Below are positions 23,501 through 35,600 of a stretch of 64,000 nucleotides of DNA, piece after piece. The position numbers and the translations under genes were made by a program. The stretch's first letter is position 1, and every line of letters starts with the position of its first letter. The notes beneath the pieces are model-generated. The model saw nothing but the letters and a program-made list of their open reading frames with translations, had not been told where the DNA came from and searched no databases. Origin of the DNA: Nematostella vectensis (taxonomy: Eukaryota > Cnidaria > Anthozoa > Actiniaria > Edwardsiidae); NCBI RefSeq assembly GCF_932526225.1, contig NC_064035.1:13150566-13214565 (forward strand), read 5' to 3'.

Positions 23501-26500
23501 AATATTGGCAGATTCAGAATTTATTTATTGTGCATTTATGTATGAAGATGAAATAGTATACTCCATTGTGCCAGGGAAATGTGAATGCACCTGAAGTAGG
23601 GCAAAAAATGAATTTATTCTGGTTTCTGTGGGTTCTTGTCTTAAATTGTATTTCACGTTTCAAAGGTTTAAGGGTGTACTGACATTAGTCTGCTCAGTAA
23701 CAACGTTGTAAAGCTGCTGGCATTCAGCGCGCACATACGTAACACAAAATTCGTAATTCGCAAGCTTGGCTTAATGTGCCCATCTCTCAAGATTCTTAAA
23801 ACATATTCAATATTCATTTCTGAGCAATTTTACTTGAAATATTTGTTTTTTTTCTGTATCTATGACGTCATATTATGAGGTGATGGGGTAAGGTCATCAT
23901 AACTGTCAGCACACTTTTGGTGTGCAACTTGGCAAATATCAGACCCTTATGACTTTGTACAAGGCTTTTATGCTATATTCAATTTTCCTTAGCAACAGAT
24001 GTCGGTAAGCCTTTAAAAGGTTCTTATTTTGGTTTTATAGGTCTGAAAAAGTCTTAAACATGTCTTTGTTGGCTGTAAAACTGGGGTAACCATGATTCAA
24101 ATGTATCCCAAGGACACATCAGGCATGATTATAACAATAGACAAGGATTTAGAAAATGATACACTCTCCAAATCAGGGCTTCTGGAATTACGCAGAAAAA
24201 ACTCAAAATTACGCTGGATTAGTCCTAGGCCTTCACGGTTTAGCAAAGAGCACCTATGTAGTCATTTTATTTGTTTTCGAAATCCAGTACGAAATATCAC
24301 ACTTACGAAGAATATCTGTCTTTTTTACAAGAAATAAAGGTAAGACCCCTAAAAGAACACATCAGCTGTGCACTTGAATGTTTTGTCTTTCAAAATTACT
24401 CAAATCACGCCGGATTACGCGGAAATTTGTGGATGACGCGGATTACCAGGAGAAAGCCAAAATACAGGCTTCCGCACAAGCACGTAATTCCAGTAGCCCT
24501 GCCAAATGATATACTTTCCATCTGTGTTTTAGGAAGTGTTGCACTCATATCCTCTCCATCATATCTCCTACTGTGCTGATGATAAGAGAAACAAGCGTGT
24601 CTTTGCATTCATTGCAAAGGACAAGACGTCCCCTAAGCATACTTGCTATGTGTTTGAGGCTGAGAGATTGGTAAGTTGCTCAATTAAGCCCCTGCAGTAG
24701 TAGAATATTTTCCAATATACCATCATATGACAACTATTCTAAATAATGTGTGTCAAAATACTACCATTATAAAGGATTAACATTAGCCAACCACAATGCA
24801 ATCCATTATTTTGACTGTAAAGCTTTGCCATGAATTGGAAGTCTACCTAATTATACATTGCTTTTTTTTTTCAATTTTGTTGGCATAAACTATGTTTTAT
24901 AAAGAAGGGCTTACGGGTAAGATGTCATGAAATCCTGTTAAGTAACCAAAGCAGGAAATGAGGCAGCACAGCCACCATCTTGGATAACACGCTCCACAGG
25001 GGGAAGGGGAGAAAAATTGCGTGGGGGAGGGGGAGAGGGGGAAAAGAACGCCTTCACAATGTCTCACCTTTTTCATTCGACACCCCTAATATAACGTGAC
25101 GGAGAGTTGACAGCTAAATAACATGTCACATAATCGTTTTCGATTAATTTGATTTGATTCTCGCGAAGTGCTGCGTGCAATTCAAAACAAAACAAACTCA
25201 CGTAGATGGAACTAAAATCTTAGCGCTGCACAAAGGTAAATAATGCAAGGTGTAGCTAATCTCCCCTAAAACGTAAAAATAGCACCTAAGACTGTTGGAT
25301 TACTTGCAAACAACTGTTGTAGGCTTTTCAATTTTCAATTAAATATAGACCTTGGTAGGCCATCGTGGGAAAACTGCAAGAATCTGCAAGAACACAAGAA
25401 TATTACGACAAGAAATCCCTTGCCGGGAGTTGGTGAGGAATTTGGGTTTCTGTGTTTCGTGCAACAATTTTGGGGGTGGGTCTGCAAACCATGCGGAAGG
25501 ATTATTAGAAGAACACATACGTTTTATTTCGAATTGAAAATCGCACTCACAAACAAGAATAGAAATAAGAACCGTAGCCGAACAGTAGATAAACGCTGGC
25601 GGTTCCTAAATCTTCAAGAATACCACTTGTCTGCTACAGAAGCTGATTATGCTGAGTTTGTGTGATGTTTCTCTCGAAAGGCAATCTCAGAAACGAAAAA
25701 ATCATGGTTTTACAGAATCCTTTCGGGAACACAGCTATCAAATCTTTGTCTTCTAACAAGGCTTTCAAAGCTGCCTCATGCTCGTCTTAAAATAACGGAT
25801 TTGCTTTCAAACGAAGAATGTTTAGAGCTTTTTGGATTGCTTCCTAGGTAATCGCTACGTTTAATTAGCACTGAAAGTGCGAATGTGAAAAAGCTATGGA
25901 GTGATGAGTGATGGGAGGTCATAAGCCAATCAGATCGCTACGTCCGTATACAGACGAAGTTTGAAATCTATGAACAAAATGGCGAGACATCCTGTAGGCG
26001 TTCTTTTCCCCTCTCCCCCTCCCCCTTTTTTCTCCCCTTCCCCCTGCGGAGCGCGTTATCCAAGATGGCGGCCGTGGTATGCGACCCCCGTGTCCATGCC
26101 AGAAAAACTGTCAAAGCCTACAAGTAGGCTAGAAGTGAGGGTAATTTCTAAAGGTTCTTAACAAAAATGGAGGTTGTCAAATGCAAACATGTAAATAGAT
26201 AAGTAACATTTAGCAGTTTTTTAATTATCCAAGCTGAGGATCAAGTCTAAACAGTTAAAAATATCCCACAATTTATTTTGCATGCTGTGTTCTGAAAGTT
26301 ATTTTCATACGGCTGTTATTTCCCAATCTAAAATGTCTTCACTATAAAACAGGCTGAAGAACTGACTCTGACTGTTGGGCAAGCATTTGACCTTGCGTAC
26401 AGGCGGTTCCTTGAGAGAAAAGGCAGTGAGAAAGTCGATCACAGTGCGAAACACATGACAGCTATGCAGCAACAGATCAAGGAGGCTGAGGCAGAAAAGG

Positions 26501-28215
26501 AAGCCCTCAAGCAGAAGATTGCTCAGTTGGAAAAGGCACAGCAAGGAAATAACGCTGGAGAGAATGGAGTAAGTGGTGATAATATGTAAGTGAAAGGGGC
26601 TTTTTTCAACTGTTCAGCAAGATTCACCTATGTAGTGTGATGCATGCTTATGTGGTCAACTTGACAGTTTTGTGAAGTAGGCCAATTAAAACCAATGCGA
26701 GAAACATAATATCTCCATGACATTGTCATTAACTTGCCAACTACCAAGGCAAAGCAATCTGTCTCTGATAATGTTTTATTGTGACTTATTGTGACTCCCG
26801 ACTAGTTTGAGCAAATTGGCAGCTGTGGTAGTTCTCGACCAAGAAACACCTTTTGTTTACTCTCAGCAGCAAAGCACAGGCTCCAACAATGACAACCTGC
26901 TAGGTGATGACTTGCCGACAATTCCAGGCATTGCACCACCCCCAAAAGTGACAAGACCATCCAGGCCATCACAGGAACTATTTGACCCATTTGACCAGTC
27001 ATCAACATATCCACAAGAGCCAAAAGCCAGCACGAGTGACCAGCTCTCGTCACTGTTTGATGCACAGCCTTTACCCAACACCACAAACAGCACGAGTGAC
27101 CAGCTGTCGTCACTGTTTGATGCACAGCCTTTACCCAACACCACAAACAGCACGACGAGTGACCAGCTGTCGTCACTGTTTGATGCTCAACCTTCAACCT
27201 ACACCACAAACAGTACCAGTAGTATGACCCCTCCATATGACCAGTCACCCAGCGTCAACCCTTTCTCATCACCATTTGATAGTGACAGTCTGGACTTGTT
27301 AGATCAAAAGCCAACAGCTGAAGTTGCCCCACCAAACAACAATAATAACAACAATATTACATCTAAAGCAAATGGGAGTACAGAGCGCCTACGTCCTGCT
27401 CCAAGGACAGCCATTGTGCCGAATCTTCCTCCACCTCCTTCAAAACAAAGCGTAAAAGCTGCCAAAATGGCAGCCACTGGAGGCGCCCCAACACCCTCAC
27501 CGACTGCTAGAGTTCCTCCCTCACAGCCAAGTGCACAGGCTAGTACAGGCAAGTGCAGTTGTATTAGGACAAAGATTGTTTATGTAGAAACCACTAAGAT
27601 TTTCAGTTTTAACTGTAGTTTGTACTGTTTGGAGTTGATAGAATTCCATGGTCATTCCATTGCTGAGACCCAGTGCTTGGTTATGTTATAGCCACTTGAT
27701 ACAAAAAAGTTTTTTTTCTATTGTGAACCAGTGGTTTTCATTTTGTTTCTTGTTCTAGATCTGTTGAGTCTGGAGTCATCCTCTTCAACCCAATCCAACC
27801 CATTTTCCAAGGGTCAGAGTTTTGACCCATTTGCAGACCCCATCTTTGATCCCCTGGAGTCAAGATCTGCAAGCTCAGACACATCATTTGATAGGCAGAT
27901 GAAGGCTATGCAGGTACTGTCTGTCTGTCTGTCTGCCCATCTGTCTTTCTGTCTACCCGTCTTTCTGTCTGTCTGTCTGTGACTGTCTGTCTGTGTCCGT
28001 CTTTCTGTCTGTCTGTCTTTTTATCCGTCTGTCTGTGTCCGTCTTTCTGTCTGTCTGTACGTACTTCTGTCTGTCTGTCCATCTGTCCGTCTTTCTGTCT
28101 GTCCGTTTTTCTGTCTGTCTTTATTAATAAACATTCAAGTGTAACACGTTTTGTATTCATCCAGGATGGCTTTTCGTCGGGACTGGTCATGGACAACAAT
28201 TTGTTTTCATCCTGA
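20589..28215 (+). CDS. GULP1: GULP1/CED-6-like engulfment adaptor (PTB domain)
   Basis: Cytoplasmic adaptor. In other animals it links NPxY motifs of engulfment or lipoprotein-receptor tails to clearance of dying cells and endocytosis. Coding exons: 20589-20634, 20744-20808, 23043-23114, 23364-23474, 24533-24670, 26353-26568, 26867-27548, 27759-27913, 28165-28215 (TGA). All are in phase and give 511 residues. Exons 2-6 form the PTB domain, with KQWLHAPESL, KGTEVIKEAI, FANHIKKSE, HHISYCADDK and VGQAFDLAYRRF matching the family in order. A coiled coil (QQQIKEAEAEKEALKQKI) follows. Exon 7 is a long low-complexity tail with DPF motifs and three copies of a 20-residue repeat. Exons 8-9 carry NPF and DPF motifs and end like vertebrate GULP1 (MKAMQDGFSSGL). 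The tail makes it longer than human GULP1, which has about 300 residues. Confidence 0.93.
22385..22876 (-). mobile_element. About 0.5-kb non-autonomous element, copy 2 (inverted)
   Basis: Reverse-complement partner of 8694-9205, lying in the large second intron of the GULP1-like gene. The order of conserved blocks is preserved while spacers differ, which indicates two independent insertions of one family. The copies are non-coding. Confidence 0.75.
24971..26072. mobile_element. 1.1-kb element with about 105-bp inverted ends in a GULP1 intron
   Basis: The left end contains CCATCTTGGATAACACGCTC, a GGGGAAGGGGAGAAAAA tract and AAAGAACGCCTTCAC. The right end at about 25965-26072 is its imperfect reverse complement. 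The interior shows only short open frames with no recognisable transposase. It lies between the fifth and sixth coding exons. I read it as a non-autonomous DNA transposon. No target-site duplication was identified. Confidence 0.8.
27035..27215 (+). repeat. In-frame 60-bp coding triplication
   Basis: Within exon 7 of the GULP1-like gene, a 60-bp unit encoding SDQLSSLFDAQPLPNTTNS-type sequence occurs three times. The last copy carries one extra ACG codon. The frame is kept throughout, so the protein gains three similar FDAQP segments. Confidence 0.95.
27914..28125 (+). repeat. (CTGT)n-type microsatellite beginning at a 5' splice site
   Basis: Interrupted CTGT/CCGT tetranucleotide repeats fill most of the last GULP1 intron. 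They begin within three bases of the GTACTG donor at 27914. Confidence 0.95.
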
Positions 28216-29689
28216 GACCCTTAGAACAATATGAAAGAATCCATCTTCATAGTAAGTATAACCTTTGATTAGCAAGCATGCCTAAGGGATAAAGCTTGCA
28301 GAAAAGAGAACTTTGCATCGATTCATTGTTGTGAACGTTCTCACAATGTGTCCTTTTCTTTCCAGATACTGGTAAAAATATAGAATTATCTAGAATATGA
28401 AAATCCCACCTATCACAAAAAAATCCATATGATATATTTTTAAGACAATGCTCAAGTATAGTATTCTACACAGAGAAAGCGGTCATCAGCTAGTCTTCTA
28501 GGTCATCACTGCCCTGTGTGTTTCCCATGGTTAAGTCTTATTTATTTTATTGAAATTCAAATGTTGATTTAAAAGTAAGGTTTTCTTGTAAGCAAAGGTA
28601 ATAATAGCAAGACATTGTCGCTAGTTGTGGTGAATTTTTAGCCCTAGCTGCAACAGTATACTTATTTTCTTTATTTTGAAGTACACTTTCGTACCTTTAT
28701 TTTATGTGGGTCTTCCGCTGACCCTCCCTCTCCCTGTGCATGTCCTGCTTTAGGGTACACATGGTGACACATTCAACAGATCAACAAATATATTGATTGT
28801 AATATAAGATGCAGTTTATTGTTAGAAAAAAATAAAATATGATTTGATACTTTGGATTATATCTTGTCAATGATTTATTTGGCTTTTATCGGTTATGTTT
28901 GCATGAGCCTAGCCTCCAGGCCTCCCCGCTTGATAAATCGAACAAATTGGAACAAAATGACAACCGAATTGAGTTCAATTGGTTCGGCAATCGAACTCTT
29001 ACAAACCAAACATTGAGCCATCACCGTCTACGAACTCACTTTAGTTTTTTTTAATACTCTCGGGGTACAAGAGCCTTTATCTTTGCTTGTTTGTAGATAC
29101 AGACTGACATCCCGGGTATTTCTCCAATGTCCTCTCGCTTGACATTTTTAGCCTTCCTGACAACACTGCCACGCACTAAAGGCCAATCATAGCTTCACAG
29201 TTGCAAACCGGATATGATTGCCGACCGGAAGTTACGCACCGACGGGAGTGTCACGGAAGGGCAGAGTGTCTTAACGAAGGCGTACATCGCTATGTTTATT
29301 TTAATCATCACCGTCACGCAATAACAAGACCTAAATTCTGATACATAATCATCCCTTTGATACTATATAGAAGTGAAGGTTCCATGATATAAATCACGCC
29401 AAAGCTGTCGTACGAAGAACCACTGTCACTTTATTTATAATAGAAGCGGTTTAGGCTGAGGCTGGAATACTTGAATGCACCTTCCTCCCCCTTTTCTATT
29501 ATTCCCGGCGGCAGAGTGTTACCGTCCAAGTAGTAGGCGTGTACACGCGTCACTGCCTGTAACATCACTCCAATAAAACACCATGCACACTCACTATCGA
29601 GTCAAAATCGCACCTACACAGACATCCGCTTCATTACAGACATAACACTTAGTCTCTCATAGTTTACCCCAACGTCAAAAAGTTGTGTC
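28216..29689. other. GULP1-like 3' flank and integrin 5' flank
   Basis: The first part is the 3' untranslated region of the GULP1-like gene up to a polyadenylation signal near 28831. The rest is the spacer and presumed promoter/5' UTR of the integrin gene. No exon with protein content was seen. Confidence 0.5.
28831..28836 (+). terminator. Polyadenylation signal AATAAA, GULP1-like gene
   Basis: A canonical AATAAA lies in an AT-rich stretch about 615 bases after the stop codon, before the integrin gene begins. The cleavage site itself cannot be seen. Confidence 0.5.
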
Positions 29690-32600
29690 ATGGGGGCCGT
29701 AAAGTGCATACTGGCCGTTCTACTCGCCGTCCTACATGTGGTTATTTGTTTTAATGTAGATATTTCGGAACCGATCGTGTTTCGCTCACAAGCAAAGAAT
29801 GATTACTTCGGGTTCACAGTAGCTCTGCATTCGTATGGTGACGATAAGTGGTAAGTACATATATCTATCTACTCATTTTGTATTCGGCTGTGGCTAAGTT
29901 GTTTATACCGTCTTTTGTAGCATTATAGTATCTTGTAATAGATCTCACCAAATGTTTATAATTACACCCAATAAAGTAATAATACTTATGGATGTATATT
30001 TAGCTATCTCTTCCATTGGTTGATAATCCGTTTAGTTGAGTTATCTCACCTTCGCTAATATGATAAGTGCATATATAGTTTTATTTAGTTTAATCCTACA
30101 ATATCAAATTATATTATCCAAATTTACGACAATCAGTTAAAACTCTTTTAAACCTGCCCTTCCCTCGCCCATGTCGTAGGTTTAACCGTAGTGTTAATCT
30201 ATAGGTGTTGAGTAGTAAAGCCTTTTTGTGCGCTTTTCAGCATGAATAGATTTTATCCTATTGTGCCCCACAACCAGCCGTTTCATCAGTTTAGGTATTT
30301 CCAGGCCTTCCCCAAAAATCACAAAGAATTGAAGAAAAATACGGAAAATTTTAACCGGATACCGGTAGCCTGCAAAAGATAACATATCAGATAACTTTTA
30401 GTACTGATCTAAAGGAATTTGTTTTGGTACAAAAAGATCAGTAAGTGTCTTCATTTATGTCACGCAATATGTGTCATTATGATAATTTGGTGTATATCAA
30501 ATCAATTCATTTAAAACAGGGATCTACCTCATCAATTTCACTCTCTTTGTATTTTATCGATGCTAAGGTATTTAAATTTTAGATTAATCTTAAGAATGTA
30601 GTCGATTAAAAGCTGATACGAAAACGACCCCAAATGCCAAAAGCTTCGGGAGTTACTGAGACATGCGGACGACTTCCAGACCACAGAAATATCATTGAGT
30701 CTGCTTTTAGACATTTACTGCTATTATATGGAAATATTTCTGGTTGGGATAGGTTTATATATTTAAATGGATAACCAAAAAAAGAAACTCTGTTTTTGAG
30801 GGCTACCAGGAAAGCATAGTAAATTGAAAATCACTTAATTGAACGACCCGTCGTGAGAATATTCGGTTGATCAAAGATCACCGTCCCTGGGTATCCTGGG
30901 TACTCGCTCCTCCTGGCCGGTCTTCGTAGTCAGGGCGCATAGTAAACGAACGAAGCTCGAGACTCTGGTACCCTGGGCAGTCCCTGTGTTCATGTGATGA
31001 CGCCTAACACTCAGTGACTACTCGTTATACGCTATACGTATAAAGTTATACTCGTTATACGTTTTCACCAGCGTGGTTTTATGTATGTTGTATGTACAAT
31101 AGTGGATGTTCTTTATCCCCTTTATGTAGCGCTCGATCCAGTTAACTTTCCTCTCAGGATTCAGGATCCCATGCTAAAAATGAGCGTGACTAAATCTTTG
31201 ATCAGCTTCGCATAACTTCATAGCATCTCGTTACCCCGCTTCCCTTTCCTACTCAGGCTAGCTACGCCGGTTTGCATACAAACAATAAATTACAGAAATC
31301 CGGGTTCTAAGGGTGGTCAAGATCAAGTCATTTATGCGTTGTTGATAATCGTTGACGTTTGCGTTTGTCAGGTTACTGGTCGGTGCGCCATTAGCAAATC
31401 AAACCGCGCCGTTTGGTTCCCGCTTCAAGATACACGAGCGCTATGGTGGTGTCTTCAAATGCAGGCCGAGAAAAAATAGCGCGTGTGAAACCATCCCTAT
31501 TGATACAACAGGTACTTTGGGAATAACGTACGAGGGGATATATATTTTTATAAAATATTTGTACCTGCACCCACCCTCCCTCTTCAAATCCTGGCTATGC
31601 GCCTGCGCAGTGGATCGTTAGGCTAGAGGTTTTGACAGCGCAAAAATCCAAAGAGTGGCATTCGGATTACACTAGACGCGATGAAGGTATCTCTCGCGAA
31701 CGCTGTCAGTCGTGTGCATCAATTTCTCTTTTTCGCACTAGGCTTGTCTTCTGACATTTTTGTCGCTGGCTGCAAATGTGCCTCTGATCACAGTTAAAAA
31801 CAGACAGGGTAACCGTTTTGGGCGTGGTCAACAGACATTTTTACCCCTAAAACTGGGTTTGGCTAAAGCAATTTTAACCCCCCACTGCCGTTAATTACAT
31901 GACTTGGGGTTTACTTAAAATAACTTTTGGGTGTTTCAGACCACCATTAGCATGAGACCCCTAATTGATAGGAAAAAATACCTGTCTACGTTTATGGAGA
32001 GTCTCTCCTGGCACTTGGTTGAATGCTAAAGAAATGTTCGCATGTTCGTTAGATCCCCTTTACCAGGATTTCAATGGTGAGCAGATTGACATAGAGGAGA
32101 AAGCTGGGCAGTGGCTCGGAGCGTCGCTGTTCAGCACCGGACAGAACGGCAAAGCCGTGGTGAGTGTGAATATAGGGTAGGGACAGAGGGGGGGAAATAG
32201 GGGAGAAGAATAGAGGGAGGGATGGGCACGGGGGAAAAGGGAGGATAGAAAGGGTAGAGTTAAACTCACTCATCCTTTTTTCTTGATGTCTCTGTCAGGC
32301 TTGCGCCCCAAGATATACATTTCGTGGCAACTTCATCAACAGGCCGGAAAAACGACCACGAAATGTGATTGGACGGTGCTTCCTGATACGAGATGATCTC
32401 AGAGGGTTACACAAGAGAGTGAGCCCTTGTTACCATGGATGTAAGTACCAGAACTAGACGGGGGGTCAGTAGGTGACGGTAACCTTGGGTACGAGATGAT
32501 CTTAGAGGATTACACAAGAGAGTGAGCCCTTGTTCAGGGTGGTGAAGTGTTTTTTCGTGAAACGAGATTTGGCCATTTTTCACTGTCAAGAAACGTGAAA

Positions 32601-35600
32601 TCGCCCATTTCGACGTCCGTGAAACGTGATTTAGCTCTCCTCGTGAAACTTGATTTAGAAGTTTCAAGTCTCCGTGAATCGAGATTTAGCTCAAGTTTTT
32701 GAGTGTGTTGAACGGAGAATCATGTGGCCTTTCCAAAATAGACAGATTGTATTGTCGTATGCAGTAAATACAAATATTTTTGGATTTGGACGCGGTACTA
32801 CTGTATTAGCGATTTTGGACGTTATATTACGGCCCATTTGCGAGTTTTGGACGCGATATTAAGGTTTATGAACGTGAACGTGAAATGTGAAAAGGACATT
32901 TTTGGTCTATGAAACGTGAAAAAAGCCATTTTTCGGGTTCGTGAAACGTGATCCATATCCCCCTTTACCACCCTGCGTGTTACCATGTAAGTACCAGAAC
33001 TAGACGGGGTGTCAAATGGTCGGAAGATTCAGAGATGTTCACTGGATCAGTCCGTGTGTGTTTATAGCTGGATGTGCTCATCTAGTTATATTACCAAAAC
33101 CAGTAATTGGACCAATGAAAACCGCGTCTTGGTTGAGAAGCTCCGCAAGACTAGAGTTGACTGCATATTGAAATAGGCTTAAAGGTACGATAGATTTTAG
33201 GCACCGCTTCCGCTCTATTAAACACCTTCCCATCTGAGACGAGTCTGGCAAAGTTGACAAAGGCGAATCTGGAATCAGAAATAGAAATAACGCTTTATCT
33301 TTCATTGTAGCCAACGGTCGTGAGCTAATGTACGGGTATGGACAAGACGGCATGTGCCAGGCTGGCTTTAGCACAGTCATCACAAACGACGACACCCTCG
33401 GCTTCGGCGCGGTGGGCGTGGGCTACGGAAAAGGTATCACGTGAGAATCAGCCGATAGTATTTACCAGCATCCATCCTCTGGCCCAGGTCGATTCCCACG
33501 CATGTGCAAAACACAAGTTCAAATGGTTTCAAAACTTAAAATGTGTCTAACGGGGTGTAATCTTCTGTTATCCAGGGATGATAGGAGCATATTTTGATCG
33601 TTCTGACAGCACAGTGTTTGCAAGGAGTAGTGACCTCAAGGTCGGCTATTTTGGTGATGTGTTTGGTACGTACTCATCATGCGGTTTGAGTCACATGCCA
33701 TGATCATGTGTCTTGTGTTACGTGTTGTGACATACACATTGTCCCACGTGACCTTATAACTGTGTATCGTTTTAGGTTATACCATGACCGCTGGACGATT
33801 TAAGAGAAGCGGGAAAGAACGTAAGTCAAGCTGGCATTGAGTGATTATCACGTCATCTAAATTTTAAGATTAAACCTTTTCCCACTATTCCTTGTTTAGA
33901 ATTGATCGGAAGCTCACCACGTGCCGACGACATTCGAGGACGAGTGAGTAAACGTGCACATGCACATTACATGGACCTTACAATCACTGGCTAGCTCATT
34001 CAACTAAATGAAAGGAGAGAGATGAAAGAGTTATAACTTATCTGCATTGTGTCCCTAGGTTATGGCTTTTGATGTTGTTGGTGACGAGCAAATCAAAGTT
34101 AGCTTTACATTACCATTACCACCCGACAATCAGGTATGCCACTTACACTACCCCCCTGACAATATGGTATGCCACTTACACTACCCCTGACAATATGGTA
34201 TGCCACTTACACTACCCCTGACAATATGGTATGCCACTTACACTACCCCTGACAATATGGTATGCCACTTACACTACCCCTGACAATATGGCATGCCACT
34301 TACACTGCCCCTGACAATATGGCATGCCACTTACACTACCCCTGACAATATGGTATGTCACTTACACTACCCCTGACAATCAGGTATGCCACTTACACTA
34401 CCCCCCTGACAATATGGTATGCCACTTACACCACCCCTGACAATATGGTATGCCACTTACACTACCCCTGACAATATGGCATGCCACTTACACTACCCCT
34501 GACAATATGGTATGCCACTTACACTACCCCTGACAATATGGTATGCCACTTACACCACCCCTCACAATATGGTGTGCCACTTACACTACCCCTGACAATA
34601 TGTCACTTACACTACCCCTGACAATATGCCACTTACACTACCCCTGACAATATGGTATGCCACTTACACCACCCCCTCTCTGACAACAAGGTATGCCACT
34701 TACACTATCCCTGGCAATATGTCACTTACACTACCCCTGACAATATGCCACTTACACTACCCCTGACAATATGTCACTTACACTACCCCTGACAATATGC
34801 CACTTACACTACCCCTGACAATATGGTATGCCACTTACACCACCCCCTCTCTGACAACAAGGTATGCCACTTTCACTACCCCTGGCAATATGCCACTTAC
34901 ACTACCCCTGACAATATGGTATGCCACTTACACTACCCCTGACAATATGCCACTTACACTACCCCTGACAATATGGTATGCCACTTACACTACCCCTGAC
35001 AATATGGTATGCCACTTACACTACCCCTGTCAATATGGCACTTACCTATCCACCGACAATCTTGTATGTTACTTTATATTTCCCTACTCACAACTGTGTT
35101 TATTTCAGCCTGGAAGTGCGTTCGGATTCTCGATGTGTGCAGTAGATCTCAATAACGATGGGTAAGTATGTTGGTCGTTAAGTTGGATTTTTTTGTAGAT
35201 TTTCCTTTTTTCGCAAGCTTTCGCGCAATGCCAAATTACGACAACTGTAAAAAAACAAGAGATTATTAAAGAATTATCAGGCATATTCGGGAAAGTGTTT
35301 GGAATCAATCCTCTACAAAAACATGAACAAAAATTGTCAGAAATTAAACACAGCGCGCGTGCGCGCGGAGAAACAACAAATTTGCAAAATTCATTGCTTC
35401 AAAACCTATCTAATCCTCCGTTATGTTTCGTTTTGTTGTAAAAAAGGCCAATAGATAGAATGGTGTATTTTTGTCCAATTTCGAACTTTATTATTAATTT
35501 TCTGACTTCTTTCTACGGAGCTCTGCACTCAGTAAAGTCAATAGACGAATGACAGCTTGCCTAAGGCATGCCCCTTTTATAGTGCGCGTTCGTTTGACTT

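Noticed and set aside
27906-28215. Minus-strand Asp-Arg-Gln-Thr repeat frame
   Set aside because: Antisense of the CTGT microsatellite in the last GULP1 intron.
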